Shown here: positions 18,772-26,447 of the stretch, in pieces
How the letters are laid out: the number at the start of each line of letters is the position of its first letter
Position numbering within the stretch: the stretch's first letter is position 1
Source of the DNA: Pseudomonas tohonis
GTDB taxonomy: Bacteria; Pseudomonadota; Gammaproteobacteria; Pseudomonadales; Pseudomonadaceae
NCBI RefSeq assembly: GCF_012767755.2
Contig: NZ_AP023189.1
Location: 2,730,001 to 2,794,000 of the forward strand
Direction of reading: 5' to 3'
Length of the DNA stretch: 64,000 nucleotides
Made by a program: the position numbers and the translations under genes
The notes under the pieces: model-generated
The model's database searches: none
What the model was told of the DNA's origin: nothing
Seen by the model: only the letters and a program-made list of their open reading frames with translations

Positions 18772-18787
18772 TGGCACCGCCCTTGCT
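18772..18787 (+). promoter_or_regulatory. Sigma-54 (-24/-12) promoter of the acetoin operon
   Basis: TGGCACCGCCCTTGCT matches the RpoN consensus (TGGCAC-N5-TTGCW), with GG and GC exactly 10 bp apart. It lies 61 bp upstream of the first gene's ATG (18848) and downstream of two palindromic sites. With AcoR divergently encoded, this is a strong assignment. Confidence 0.85.
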
Positions 18788-18847
18788 CCTGTCCTGGCGA
18801 CACCGGGACGCCGTCCCGCACCCACAACAACAATTCAGAGGTGCGTC

Positions 18848-19648
18848 ATGACCCTTGTTGCCCCTGCGCCATTTTCCCTTTCCGGCCGGATCGCCCTGGT
18901 CACCGGCGGCGGCCGTGGCATCGGCCTCGGCATTGCCTGCAGCCTGGCCCAGGCCGGTGCCGACCTGGTGATCGCCGACCTCGACCTCGCCCTGGCCGAG
19001 GAGGGCGCCGCCCAGGTCCGCGCCCTCGGCGCCCGCGCCACGGCCCACGCCGTGGACGTCGCCGAGCCGCAGAGCGTCCAGGCCCTGGTGGACGCCATCG
19101 CCCGCCAGCACGGCCGGCTCGACGTGGCGGTGAACAACGCCGGCGTCATCAGCATCCACAAGGTCCGCGAACTCAGCGTCGAGGACTGGGACCGGGTCAT
19201 GACCATCAACGCCCGCGGCGTGTTCCTCTGCTGCCAGGCCGAACTGGCGCTCATGCAGGCCCAGCGCTGGGGGCGGATCATCAACGTCGCCTCCATCGCC
19301 GGGCGGGTCGGCTTCCCGGACCTGGCCCACTACAGCGCCTCCAAGTTCGCCGTCATCGGCTTCAGCAACGCCCTGGCCAAGGAGGTCGCGCGCGAGGGCA
19401 TCACCGTCAACGCCCTGTGCCCCGGCATCGTCGGCACCGGCATGTGGCGCGGCGAGGCCGGGCTCTCCGGGCGCTGGGCGCAGCCGGGGGAGAGCGAGGC
19501 GCAATCCTGGGCGCGCCACCAGGCCAGCCTGCTGCCCCAGGGCGAGGCGCAGACCGTGGAAGACATGGGCCAGCTCGCCGTCTACCTCGCCTGCGCGCCC
19601 CACGTCACCGGCCAGGCGATCGCCGTCGACGGCGGCTTCTCCCTGTGA
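18848..19648 (+). CDS. SDR family dehydrogenase of the acetoin/butanediol operon
   Basis: This 266-residue short-chain dehydrogenase has the NAD(P) motif TGGGRGIG, the NNAG motif, and the catalytic Tyr-Lys in YSASK. The C-terminus (VTGQAIAVDGGFSL) is typical of the family. ATG 18848 is preceded by AGAGGTG; longer upstream frames run through the promoter region and are not genes. As the first gene of the acetoin operon, it probably interconverts diol and ketone forms (for example a butanediol stereoisomer, acetoin or diacetyl). The substrate is inferred from context only. An equivalent gene occupies the same position in the P. aeruginosa cluster. Confidence 0.9.
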   Translation: MTLVAPAPFSLSGRIALVTGGGRGIGLGIACSLAQAGADLVIADLDLALAEEGAAQVRALGARATAHAVDVAEPQSVQALVDAIARQHGRLDVAVNNAGVISIHKVRELSVEDWDRVMTINARGVFLCCQAELALMQAQRWGRIINVASIAGRVGFPDLAHYSASKFAVIGFSNALAKEVAREGITVNALCPGIVGTGMWRGEAGLSGRWAQPGESEAQSWARHQASLLPQGEAQTVEDMGQLAVYLACAPHVTGQAIAVDGGFSL

Positions 19649-19656
19649 GTGCCGCC

Positions 19657-20721
19657 ATGCCCCTGCGCGTCGGCATCATCGCCAACCCCGCCTCCGGCCG
19701 TGACGTGCGCCGCCTCACCGCCAACGCCGGGCTGTATTCCAGCACCGACAAGGCCGCCGTGGTGCAGCGCCTGCTCGGCGCGTTCGGTGCCACCGGGGTG
19801 GACGAGGTGCTGATGCCGCCGGACATGACCGGCATCGCCGCCGCCGTGCTCAAGGCCAGCGCCAGCCGCCACGCCCACGACAGCCGCTGGCCGCGCCTGG
19901 AGTTCCTCGACCTGCCGCTGCGCCAGAGCGTGGAAGACACCCGCCACGCCGCGCGCCTGATGGTCCGGCGTGGCGTCGCCCTGGTGGCGGTGCTCGGCGG
20001 CGACGGCACCCACAAGGCCGTGGCGGGGGAGGTGGGCGACATCCCGCTGTTGTGCCTCTCCACCGGCACCAACAACGCCTTCCCCGAGCTGCGCGAAGCC
20101 ACCGGCGCGGGCCTGGCCGGCGGGCTCTACGCCAGCGGCCGCATTCCGGCGGAGGTGGCGCTGCGCCGCAACAAGCGCCTGCGGGTGCGCATCGCCGCGC
20201 GCGGCATCGACGAAACCGCCCTGGTGGAAGTGGCCGTCTCGCCGCTCACCTTCACCGGGGCCCGCGCCATCAGCCGCGCGGAGGACCTGGCCGAGGTCTA
20301 CGCCGCCTTCGCCGAGCCCCACGCCATCGGCCTCTCGTCCCTCTGCGGGCTGTGGAACCCGGTGTCGCGGCGCTACCCCCGTGGCAGCTGGGTGCGCCTC
20401 GACCCCGGCGCCGAACACACCCTGCTGGCGCCGCTCGCCCCCGGCCTGCTGCAGGCCTGCGGCATCGTCGCCAGCGGCAGCCTGGAACCCGGCATCCCCC
20501 GGCTGCCGCGCCTGGCCGCCGGCACCCTGGCCCTGGACGGCGAACGCGAGATCGAGTTCGCCGCCGCCGACCGCCCCAGCATCACCCTCGAACTCGACGG
20601 CCCGCTGAGCATTGACGTCGAGGCCGCCCTGGCCTTCGCCGCCTGCCATCGCCTGCTGGCCGTCCCTGGCAAGCCCGTGAACCACCCTGGAGAACAAGAA
20701 GATGTCCACGCTTTCGACTGA
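19657..20721 (+). CDS. acoX: AcoX, ATP-NAD kinase-like protein
   Basis: This 354-residue protein is of the NAD kinase/diacylglycerol kinase-like fold. VGIIANPASGRDVRRL at the start and VAVLGGDGTHKAVA in the middle are the nucleotide-binding signatures. The later CLSTGTNNAFPEL matches the family NE/D-like block. AcoX is conserved in acetoin operons, but its biochemical role has not been settled. ATG 19657 is preferred; a GTG at 19645 would overlap the SDR stop (GTGA). The 3' end overlaps acoA by 20 nt, consistent with translational coupling. Confidence 0.9.
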   Translation: MPLRVGIIANPASGRDVRRLTANAGLYSSTDKAAVVQRLLGAFGATGVDEVLMPPDMTGIAAAVLKASASRHAHDSRWPRLEFLDLPLRQSVEDTRHAARLMVRRGVALVAVLGGDGTHKAVAGEVGDIPLLCLSTGTNNAFPELREATGAGLAGGLYASGRIPAEVALRRNKRLRVRIAARGIDETALVEVAVSPLTFTGARAISRAEDLAEVYAAFAEPHAIGLSSLCGLWNPVSRRYPRGSWVRLDPGAEHTLLAPLAPGLLQACGIVASGSLEPGIPRLPRLAAGTLALDGEREIEFAAADRPSITLELDGPLSIDVEAALAFAACHRLLAVPGKPVNHPGEQEDVHAFD

Positions 20722-21676
20722 GCAATTGCTCCATGCCTACCGCGTGATGCGCACCATCCGCGCCTTCGAGGAACGCCTGCACGTGGAGTTCGCCACCGGC
20801 GAGATCCCAGGCTTCGTCCACCTGTACGCCGGCGAGGAAGCCTCCGCCGCCGGGGTGATGGCGCACCTCGACGACGAGGACTGCATCGCCTCCACCCACC
20901 GTGGCCACGGCCACTGCATCGCCAAGGGCGTGGACGTGTACGGGATGATGGCCGAGATCTACGGCAAGAAGACCGGCGTCTGCCACGGCAAGGGCGGCTC
21001 CATGCACATCGCCGACCTGTCCAAGGGCATGCTCGGCGCCAACGGCATCGTCGGTGCCGGCGCGCCGCTGGCCGCCGGCGCCGCCCTGGCCGCCAAGCTC
21101 AAGGGCAACCGCGCCGTGGCCGTGGCCTTCTTCGGCGACGGGGGCTCCAACGAGGGCGCCGTGTTCGAGGCCATGAACCTCGCCTCCGTGTGGAACCTGC
21201 CGTGCATCTTCGTCGCCGAGAACAACGGCTACGCCGAGGCCACCGCCTCCAACTGGTCCGTCGCCTGCGACCATATCGCCGACCGCGCCGCCGGCTTCGG
21301 CATGCCCGGCGTCACCGTCGACGGCTTCGATTTCTTTGCCGTGCACGAAGCCGCCGGCGCCGCCATCGAGCGGGCCCGGGCCGGGGAGGGGCCCTCGCTG
21401 ATCGAAGTGAAGCTGACCCGCTACTACGGCCACTTCGAAGGCGACGCCCAGACCTACCGCGCGCCCGACGAGGTCAGGCACTACCGCGAAACCCGCGACT
21501 GCCTCATGCAGTTCCGCGAGCGCACCACCCGTGCCGGCCTGCTCCAGGCCAGCGCGCTGGACGCCGTCGATGCCGAGGTCGAGGCCTGCATCGAAGAGGC
21601 CGTGGTGCGCGCCAAGGCCGACCCCAAGCCATCCCCCGCCGACCTGCTCAGCGACGTCTACGTCGCCTACCCGTAA
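20702..21676 (+). CDS. acoA: Acetoin dehydrogenase E1 alpha subunit
   Basis: This is a 324-residue thiamine diphosphate-dependent E1 alpha subunit. The ThDP/Mg motif GDGGSNEG...AENNGYA is intact, and the HRGHGHCIAKG and GKGGSMHIADLSKG segments are typical. With AcoB it cleaves acetoin, passing the acetyl group to the AcoC lipoyl domain and releasing acetaldehyde. The ATG at 20702 lies inside the acoX 3' end behind GGAGAACAAG. It is a cytoplasmic part of the acetoin dehydrogenase complex. Length and motifs agree with the usual AcoA rather than pyruvate dehydrogenase E1. Confidence 0.95.
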   Translation: MSTLSTEQLLHAYRVMRTIRAFEERLHVEFATGEIPGFVHLYAGEEASAAGVMAHLDDEDCIASTHRGHGHCIAKGVDVYGMMAEIYGKKTGVCHGKGGSMHIADLSKGMLGANGIVGAGAPLAAGAALAAKLKGNRAVAVAFFGDGGSNEGAVFEAMNLASVWNLPCIFVAENNGYAEATASNWSVACDHIADRAAGFGMPGVTVDGFDFFAVHEAAGAAIERARAGEGPSLIEVKLTRYYGHFEGDAQTYRAPDEVRHYRETRDCLMQFRERTTRAGLLQASALDAVDAEVEACIEEAVVRAKADPKPSPADLLSDVYVAYP

Positions 21677-21719
21677 CCGGCCGGCGAGCCGCCAGAAGAA
21701 CAATCAAAGGAGAGCCATC

Positions 21720-22739
21720 ATGGCCAGAAAGATCAGTTACCAGCAGGCCATCAACGAGGCGCTGGCCCAGGAAATGCGCCGCGATCCCAGCGTCTTCATC
21801 ATGGGGGAGGACAATGCCGGCGGCGCCGGCGCACCCGGCGAGGACGACGCCTGGGGCGGCGTACTCGGGGTCACCAAGGGCCTCTACCACCAGTTCCCCG
21901 GCCGCGTGCTGGACACCCCGCTGTCGGAGATCGGCTATGTCGGCGCCGCCGTGGGCGCCGCCACCCGGGGCCTGCGCCCGGTGTGCGAGCTGATGTTCGT
22001 CGACTTCGCCGGCTGCTGCCTGGACCAGATCCTCAACCAGGCCGCCAAGTTCCGCTACATGTTCGGCGGCAAGGCCGTCACCCCGCTGGTGATCCGCACC
22101 ATGGTCGGCGCCGGCCTGCGCGCCGCCGCCCAGCACTCGCAGATGCTCACCGCGCTGTGGACCCACATCCCCGGGCTCAAGGTGGTCTGCCCCTCGTCCC
22201 CGTACGACGCCAAGGGCCTGCTGATCCAGGCCATCCGCGACAACGACCCGGTGATCTTCTGCGAGCACAAGCTGCTCTACTCCATGCAGGGCGAGGTGCC
22301 GGAAGAGCTCTACACCGTGCCCTTCGGCGAGGCCAACTTCCTCCGCGACGGCGACGACGTCACCCTGGTGACCTACGGCCGCATGGTCCACCTGGCCATG
22401 GACGCCGCCGCCAGCCTCGCCCGCCAGGGCATCTCCTGCGAGGTGCTGGACCTGCGCACCACCAGCCCGATGGACGCCGACAGCATCCTCGAAAGCGTGG
22501 AGAAGACCGGCCACCTGGTGGTCATCGACGAAGCCAACCCGCGCTGCTCCCTGGCCACCGACATCGCCGCGCTGGTGGCCGAGCAGGCCTTCCACGCCCT
22601 CAAGGGGCCGATCCGCCAGGTCACCGCCCCGCACACCCCGGTGCCGTTCTCCGACGCCCTGGAAGACCTCTACATCCCCAGCGCCGCGAAGATCGAAGCC
22701 GCCGTGCTGGCGCTGCTGCAAGGGAGAAACGCCGCATGA
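21720..22739 (+). CDS. acoB: Acetoin dehydrogenase E1 beta subunit
   Basis: This 339-residue transketolase-like E1 beta subunit carries INEALAQEMRRDPSVFIMGED, DTPLSEIGYVGAAVGAATRGLRPV and the C-terminal DLRTTSPMDADSILESVEKTGHLVVIDEA, all characteristic of alpha2beta2 E1 enzymes. It completes the ThDP site with AcoA. An AAAGGAGAG site precedes the ATG at 21720; longer in-frame openings run back into acoA and are not used. The stop overlaps the acoC start as ATGA, so stoichiometric translation is likely. Confidence 0.95.
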   Translation: MARKISYQQAINEALAQEMRRDPSVFIMGEDNAGGAGAPGEDDAWGGVLGVTKGLYHQFPGRVLDTPLSEIGYVGAAVGAATRGLRPVCELMFVDFAGCCLDQILNQAAKFRYMFGGKAVTPLVIRTMVGAGLRAAAQHSQMLTALWTHIPGLKVVCPSSPYDAKGLLIQAIRDNDPVIFCEHKLLYSMQGEVPEELYTVPFGEANFLRDGDDVTLVTYGRMVHLAMDAAASLARQGISCEVLDLRTTSPMDADSILESVEKTGHLVVIDEANPRCSLATDIAALVAEQAFHALKGPIRQVTAPHTPVPFSDALEDLYIPSAAKIEAAVLALLQGRNAA

Positions 22740-23848
22740 GCCGCATCCATACCCTGACCATGCCCAAGTGGGGCCTCTCCATGACCGAAGGCCGCGTGGC
22801 CGACTGGCTCAAGCAGGACGGCGACACCATCGAAAAGGGCGACGAAGTGCTCGACGTGGAGACCGACAAGATCAGCAGCAGCGTCGAGGCGCCGTTCTCC
22901 GGCGTGCTGCGGCGCCAGGTGGCGCGCCCCGAGGAGGTGCTGCCGGTGGGCGCGCTGCTCGGCATCGTGGTGGAAGGGGAGGCCAGCGAAGCGGAGATCG
23001 ACGCCGTGGTCGAGCGCTTCCTCGCCGAGTTCGTGCCCGGTGGCGAAGGCGAGGCCGACAGCGGCCCCAGCCCGCAGAAGGTCGAGCTGGACGGCCGCAC
23101 CCTGCGCTACTTCGAGCGCGGCGAGGGCGGCGTGCCGCTGGTGCTGATCCACGGCTTCGGCGGCGACCTCAACAACTGGCTGTTCAACCACGAAGCCCTG
23201 GCCACCGAGCGCCGCGTCATCGCCCTCGACCTGCCCGGCCACGGCGAATCCGCCAAGCAGCTGGCCCGCGGTGACCTGGACGAGTTGAGCTGCGCCGTAC
23301 TCGCGCTGCTCGACCACCTCGACATCGAGCACGCCCACCTGGCCGGCCACTCCATGGGCGGCGCCGTCGCCCTCAACACCGCGCGGCTGGCCCCGCAGCG
23401 GGTGCGCAGCCTCAGCCTGCTGGCCAGTGCCGGGCTCGGCGCCGAGATCAACGGCACCTACCTGCAGGGCTTCGTCGAGGCCGGCAACCGCAACGCCCTC
23501 AAGCCGCAGCTGGTGCAGCTGTTCTCCGACCCCGCACTGGTCACCCGGCAGATGCTCGAAGACATGCTCCGTTTCAAGCGCCTGGAAGGGGTGGACGCCG
23601 CCCTGCGCCAGCTCGCCGACACCCTCAACGAGGCGGGCCGCCAGCGGCTCGACCTGCGCAGCGTCGTGGAGAGCGGCCAGCACCCCGTGCTGGTGGTCTG
23701 GGGCGAGGCCGACGCCATCATCCCCGCCCACCACGCCGAGGGCCTGCCGGCCGAGGTGCACATCCTCCCGGGGCAGGCCCACATGCTGCAGATGGAGGCC
23801 GCCGATGCGGTCAACGCCCTGCTGCAGGCCTTCTTCCAACGCCACTGA
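22736..23848 (+). CDS. acoC: Acetoin dehydrogenase E2 (lipoyl domain fused to alpha/beta hydrolase)
   Basis: This 370-residue protein starts with a lipoyl domain (residues 1-80) whose lipoylated lysine is Lys45 in VETDKISSS. A short acidic linker (GGEGEADSG) follows, then an alpha/beta-hydrolase domain with LIHGFGGDLNNWLF and the nucleophile elbow GHSMGG (Ser206). This architecture is specific to AcoC-type acetoin dehydrogenase E2 proteins rather than the usual CAT-domain E2. It transfers the acetyl group to CoA. No E3 (dihydrolipoamide dehydrogenase) gene follows, so E3 must come from another locus. Confidence 0.93.
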   Translation: MSRIHTLTMPKWGLSMTEGRVADWLKQDGDTIEKGDEVLDVETDKISSSVEAPFSGVLRRQVARPEEVLPVGALLGIVVEGEASEAEIDAVVERFLAEFVPGGEGEADSGPSPQKVELDGRTLRYFERGEGGVPLVLIHGFGGDLNNWLFNHEALATERRVIALDLPGHGESAKQLARGDLDELSCAVLALLDHLDIEHAHLAGHSMGGAVALNTARLAPQRVRSLSLLASAGLGAEINGTYLQGFVEAGNRNALKPQLVQLFSDPALVTRQMLEDMLRFKRLEGVDAALRQLADTLNEAGRQRLDLRSVVESGQHPVLVVWGEADAIIPAHHAEGLPAEVHILPGQAHMLQMEAADAVNALLQAFFQRH

Positions 23849-23890
23849 CGATTACCGGGCCCGGCAGCCGCCGGGCCCCAGGAGAACCCC

Positions 23891-24976
23891 ATGAGCATCC
23901 TCCCCAACAGCATGCGTGCCGCGGTGTGGCACGGCCGCAACGACATCCGCGTGGAAGACGTGCCCCTGCCCGGCGACCCGGCCCCCGGCTGGGTGCAGAT
24001 CCGCGTGCACTGGTGCGGCATCTGCGGCTCCGACCTGCACGAGTACGTCGCCGGCCCCGTGTTCATCCCCGTGGAAGCGCCGCACCCGCTCACCGGCATC
24101 AAGGGCCAGTGCATCCTCGGCCACGAGTTCTGCGGCGAGATCGTCAAGCTCGGCGACGGCGTGCAGGGCTTCGCTCTGGGCGAAGTGGTCGCCGCCGACG
24201 CCTGCCAGCACTGCGGCACCTGCTACTACTGCCGCCACGGCCTCTACAACATCTGCGAGAACCTCGCCTTCACCGGGCTGATGAACAACGGCGCCTTCGC
24301 CGAATGGGTCAACGTCCCCGCCAACCTGCTGTACAAGCTCCCAGCCGGCTTCCCCGCCGAGGCCGGCGCCCTCATCGAACCGCTGGCCGTGGGCATGCAC
24401 GCGGTGAAGAAGACCGGCAGCCTGCTCGGGCGCAACGTGGTGGTCGTGGGGGCGGGCACCATCGGCCTGTGCACCATCATGTGCGCCAAGGCCGCCGGCG
24501 CCGCCCAGGTCATCGCCCTGGAGATGTCCAGCGCGCGCAAGGCCAAGGCCCGCGAAGTGGGCGCCAGCCACGTGCTGGACCCGAACGAATGCGACGTGCT
24601 CGCGGAAATCCGTGCGCTCACCCAGGGCCTGGGCGCCGACGTCAGCTTCGAATGCATCGGCAACAAGCACACCGCCAAGCTCGCCATCGACGCCATCCGC
24701 AAGGCCGGCACCTGCGTGCTGGTGGGCATCTTCGAAGAGCCCAGCTCGTTCAACTTCTTCGAACTGGTGGCCACCGAGAAACAGGTCCTCGGCGCCCTGG
24801 CCTACAACGGCGAATTCGCCGACGTCATCGCCTTCATCGCCGACGGCCGCCTCGACATCACGCCCCTCGTCACCGGCCGCATCGAACTGGAGCAGATCGT
24901 CGAAAAGGGCTTCGAAGAGCTGGTGCACAACAAGGAACACAACGTGAAGATCATCGTCTCCCCGCGCGCGGCATAA
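23891..24976 (+). CDS. Zinc-dependent 2,3-butanediol dehydrogenase
   Basis: This 361-residue medium-chain dehydrogenase has the catalytic zinc ligand Cys42 in WCGICGSDLHEY, HEFCGE as the next ligand region, the structural-zinc loop CQHCGTCYYCRHGLYNIC and the coenzyme motif VVGAGTIGL. The sequence pattern and the position after acoC indicate (R,R)- or meso-2,3-butanediol dehydrogenase, which feeds acetoin into the complex. AGGAGAACCCC precedes the ATG. It is the last gene of the operon and is followed by an intrinsic terminator at 25008. Confidence 0.9.
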   Translation: MSILPNSMRAAVWHGRNDIRVEDVPLPGDPAPGWVQIRVHWCGICGSDLHEYVAGPVFIPVEAPHPLTGIKGQCILGHEFCGEIVKLGDGVQGFALGEVVAADACQHCGTCYYCRHGLYNICENLAFTGLMNNGAFAEWVNVPANLLYKLPAGFPAEAGALIEPLAVGMHAVKKTGSLLGRNVVVVGAGTIGLCTIMCAKAAGAAQVIALEMSSARKAKAREVGASHVLDPNECDVLAEIRALTQGLGADVSFECIGNKHTAKLAIDAIRKAGTCVLVGIFEEPSSFNFFELVATEKQVLGALAYNGEFADVIAFIADGRLDITPLVTGRIELEQIVEKGFEELVHNKEHNVKIIVSPRAA

Positions 24977-25007
24977 GTCCCGACTGTGGCCGCGAACTGC
25001 GGCCTGA

Positions 25008-25033
25008 CCCCGGCGCCAGGCCGGGGTTTTTTT
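25008..25033 (+). terminator. Intrinsic terminator of the acetoin operon
   Basis: A perfect 7-bp stem CCCCGGC (25008-25014) / GCCGGGG (25020-25026) with a GCCAG loop is followed directly by seven T residues. It lies 32 nt after the butanediol dehydrogenase stop codon. Confidence 0.92.
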
Positions 25034-25169
25034 GTGGGGGATGGGAGTGGTGGGGTGAGTCTATTGGAGGTCAGGTTTCGGCCATAAGCAGTCATCAAGT
25101 GTCTAGGGGAGCCGGAGCGATTCAGTGCGATTAGAACATCAATCTAAAGAACTCATATGGAGTTTTTAA

Positions 25170-26447
25170 TTACTTAATACTTTGTCCGTTTAATGAGTCA
25201 ATACTGGCTAGGAGAAGTTCTGCTTTTCGAGTGTATAGATCAAGGCCTGATGCCGCGAAAATGGATCTCGCAGATTGGGCGTGATTTCTTGCGAGGTGTA
25301 TATCCCCCTTTTTTTTATTGATTTCGGCCATTAATAGTTCAGCACTGCCCAGGCCAATGATGTAATTGGAGGACTTGAAGATCGCATCGCTTTTGCCCAC
25401 GTACCTTTCTGCGTCAGATAACCTGTCTTGCTTGGTATAAATGTCTGCCAGGTTAAGGTAGCCAATACCTAAGGCGGTAGAGTCTGGAGATCCGCGCAAT
25501 ATTTTTTCCTTTAATGATATCGACTCAAACATCTGAGATTCTGCCGTTGCGTACTCCTCTAGCAGTCGGTGACAGTTGGCGGAATTTCCAAGCAGAACTG
25601 CGACAAAGCTTTTTCTCTGGATGCTTCCTTTTAGCTCCAGCGCAGGAGAGTAATAACTATCCAGCGCTATTCTCGCTAATCTAATTTTTTCTTCTTTTAT
25701 TGTTTCTGCCTCAGCCATCTCATAATAAACATTTCCCAGGTTTCCTAGGACCGAGGCAAGAAAATCGTCATCTCGAATGCCAAGATTGTTGAATTTGACA
25801 AGAGCGCTTTTCAAATGCGATTCGGCAAGCTTGAAGTTTTTTTTATCTTTATATAGAAGGCCAAGGGTATTGTCGGCTGTTGGATTTGTTTCATCTAATT
25901 TAAGAGCAATATGGCTGGCGCTTATGGCTTTATCTGGCTCGCCAATTTCATCATAAATGTCAGATAAATTCGAGTATCCTGCGGCTGTTGGATTTAGCTT
26001 AAGTGACTCTTCCAGCCTGCCAACAGACACCTTGAAGTTGCTGTCGTCAGCTTCTGAGGTTCCGCGACGAAAGGCTTCGTACGCTGCATTTATAGCCCGG
26101 CCTTCAACTTTAAGTTTGTCAAGCTCCATGTATCTCTGGAAACCAAGAGCTGTCAATAACATAGCAACGGCCATGATGGCGAGAAAGCCGAGAAAGTAAT
26201 ACCTTCGAGTAGTGTAAATGAGGTATTCTTTTGCGGTCAGTCCATCCTTTGGCTTTAATCCTTCTTGAATTAATGCGACAATTTTATCTTTCTCTGGGAG
26301 GAGGCTAATACGCTTCTCAATACTTGAGAGGTATAGTTTTTGATATGAAATGAACGCCCAGACGAGAGCAACAACGATATAGGCTCCGAAAGCTAATGGA
26401 TTCGATGCTGCCGAGCCCAAACCTTGTATTAATATTTGAAAGTCCAT
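25170..26447 (-). CDS. Membrane-anchored TPR protein, low GC
   Basis: This is a 425-residue protein of unknown function. There are two membrane helices: residues about 18-36 (FGAYIVVALVWAFISY) and about 88-104 (YYFLGFLAIMAVAMLLTAL). A long cytoplasmic or periplasmic region of tetratricopeptide repeats follows, for example SNLSDIYDEIGEPDKAISAS, TLGLLYKDKKNFKLAESHL and LNLADIYTKQDRLSDAERY. TPRs mediate protein contacts. Base composition is much lower in GC than the flanking aco genes, with AT-ending codons throughout. The ATG overlaps the stop of the PhoD-like gene by one base (TGATG), so the two form a coupled pair. Transfer is likely. Confidence 0.82.
   Translation of the reverse strand: MDFQILIQGLGSAASNPLAFGAYIVVALVWAFISYQKLYLSSIEKRISLLPEKDKIVALIQEGLKPKDGLTAKEYLIYTTRRYYFLGFLAIMAVAMLLTALGFQRYMELDKLKVEGRAINAAYEAFRRGTSEADDSNFKVSVGRLEESLKLNPTAAGYSNLSDIYDEIGEPDKAISASHIALKLDETNPTADNTLGLLYKDKKNFKLAESHLKSALVKFNNLGIRDDDFLASVLGNLGNVYYEMAEAETIKEEKIRLARIALDSYYSPALELKGSIQRKSFVAVLLGNSANCHRLLEEYATAESQMFESISLKEKILRGSPDSTALGIGYLNLADIYTKQDRLSDAERYVGKSDAIFKSSNYIIGLGSAELLMAEINKKKGDIHLARNHAQSARSIFAASGLDLYTRKAELLLASIDSLNGQSIK

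Noticed and set aside
18841..19656. N-terminal extension of AcoX through the SDR gene
   Set aside because: It is the wrong frame of the SDR gene, with extreme Arg/Pro content.
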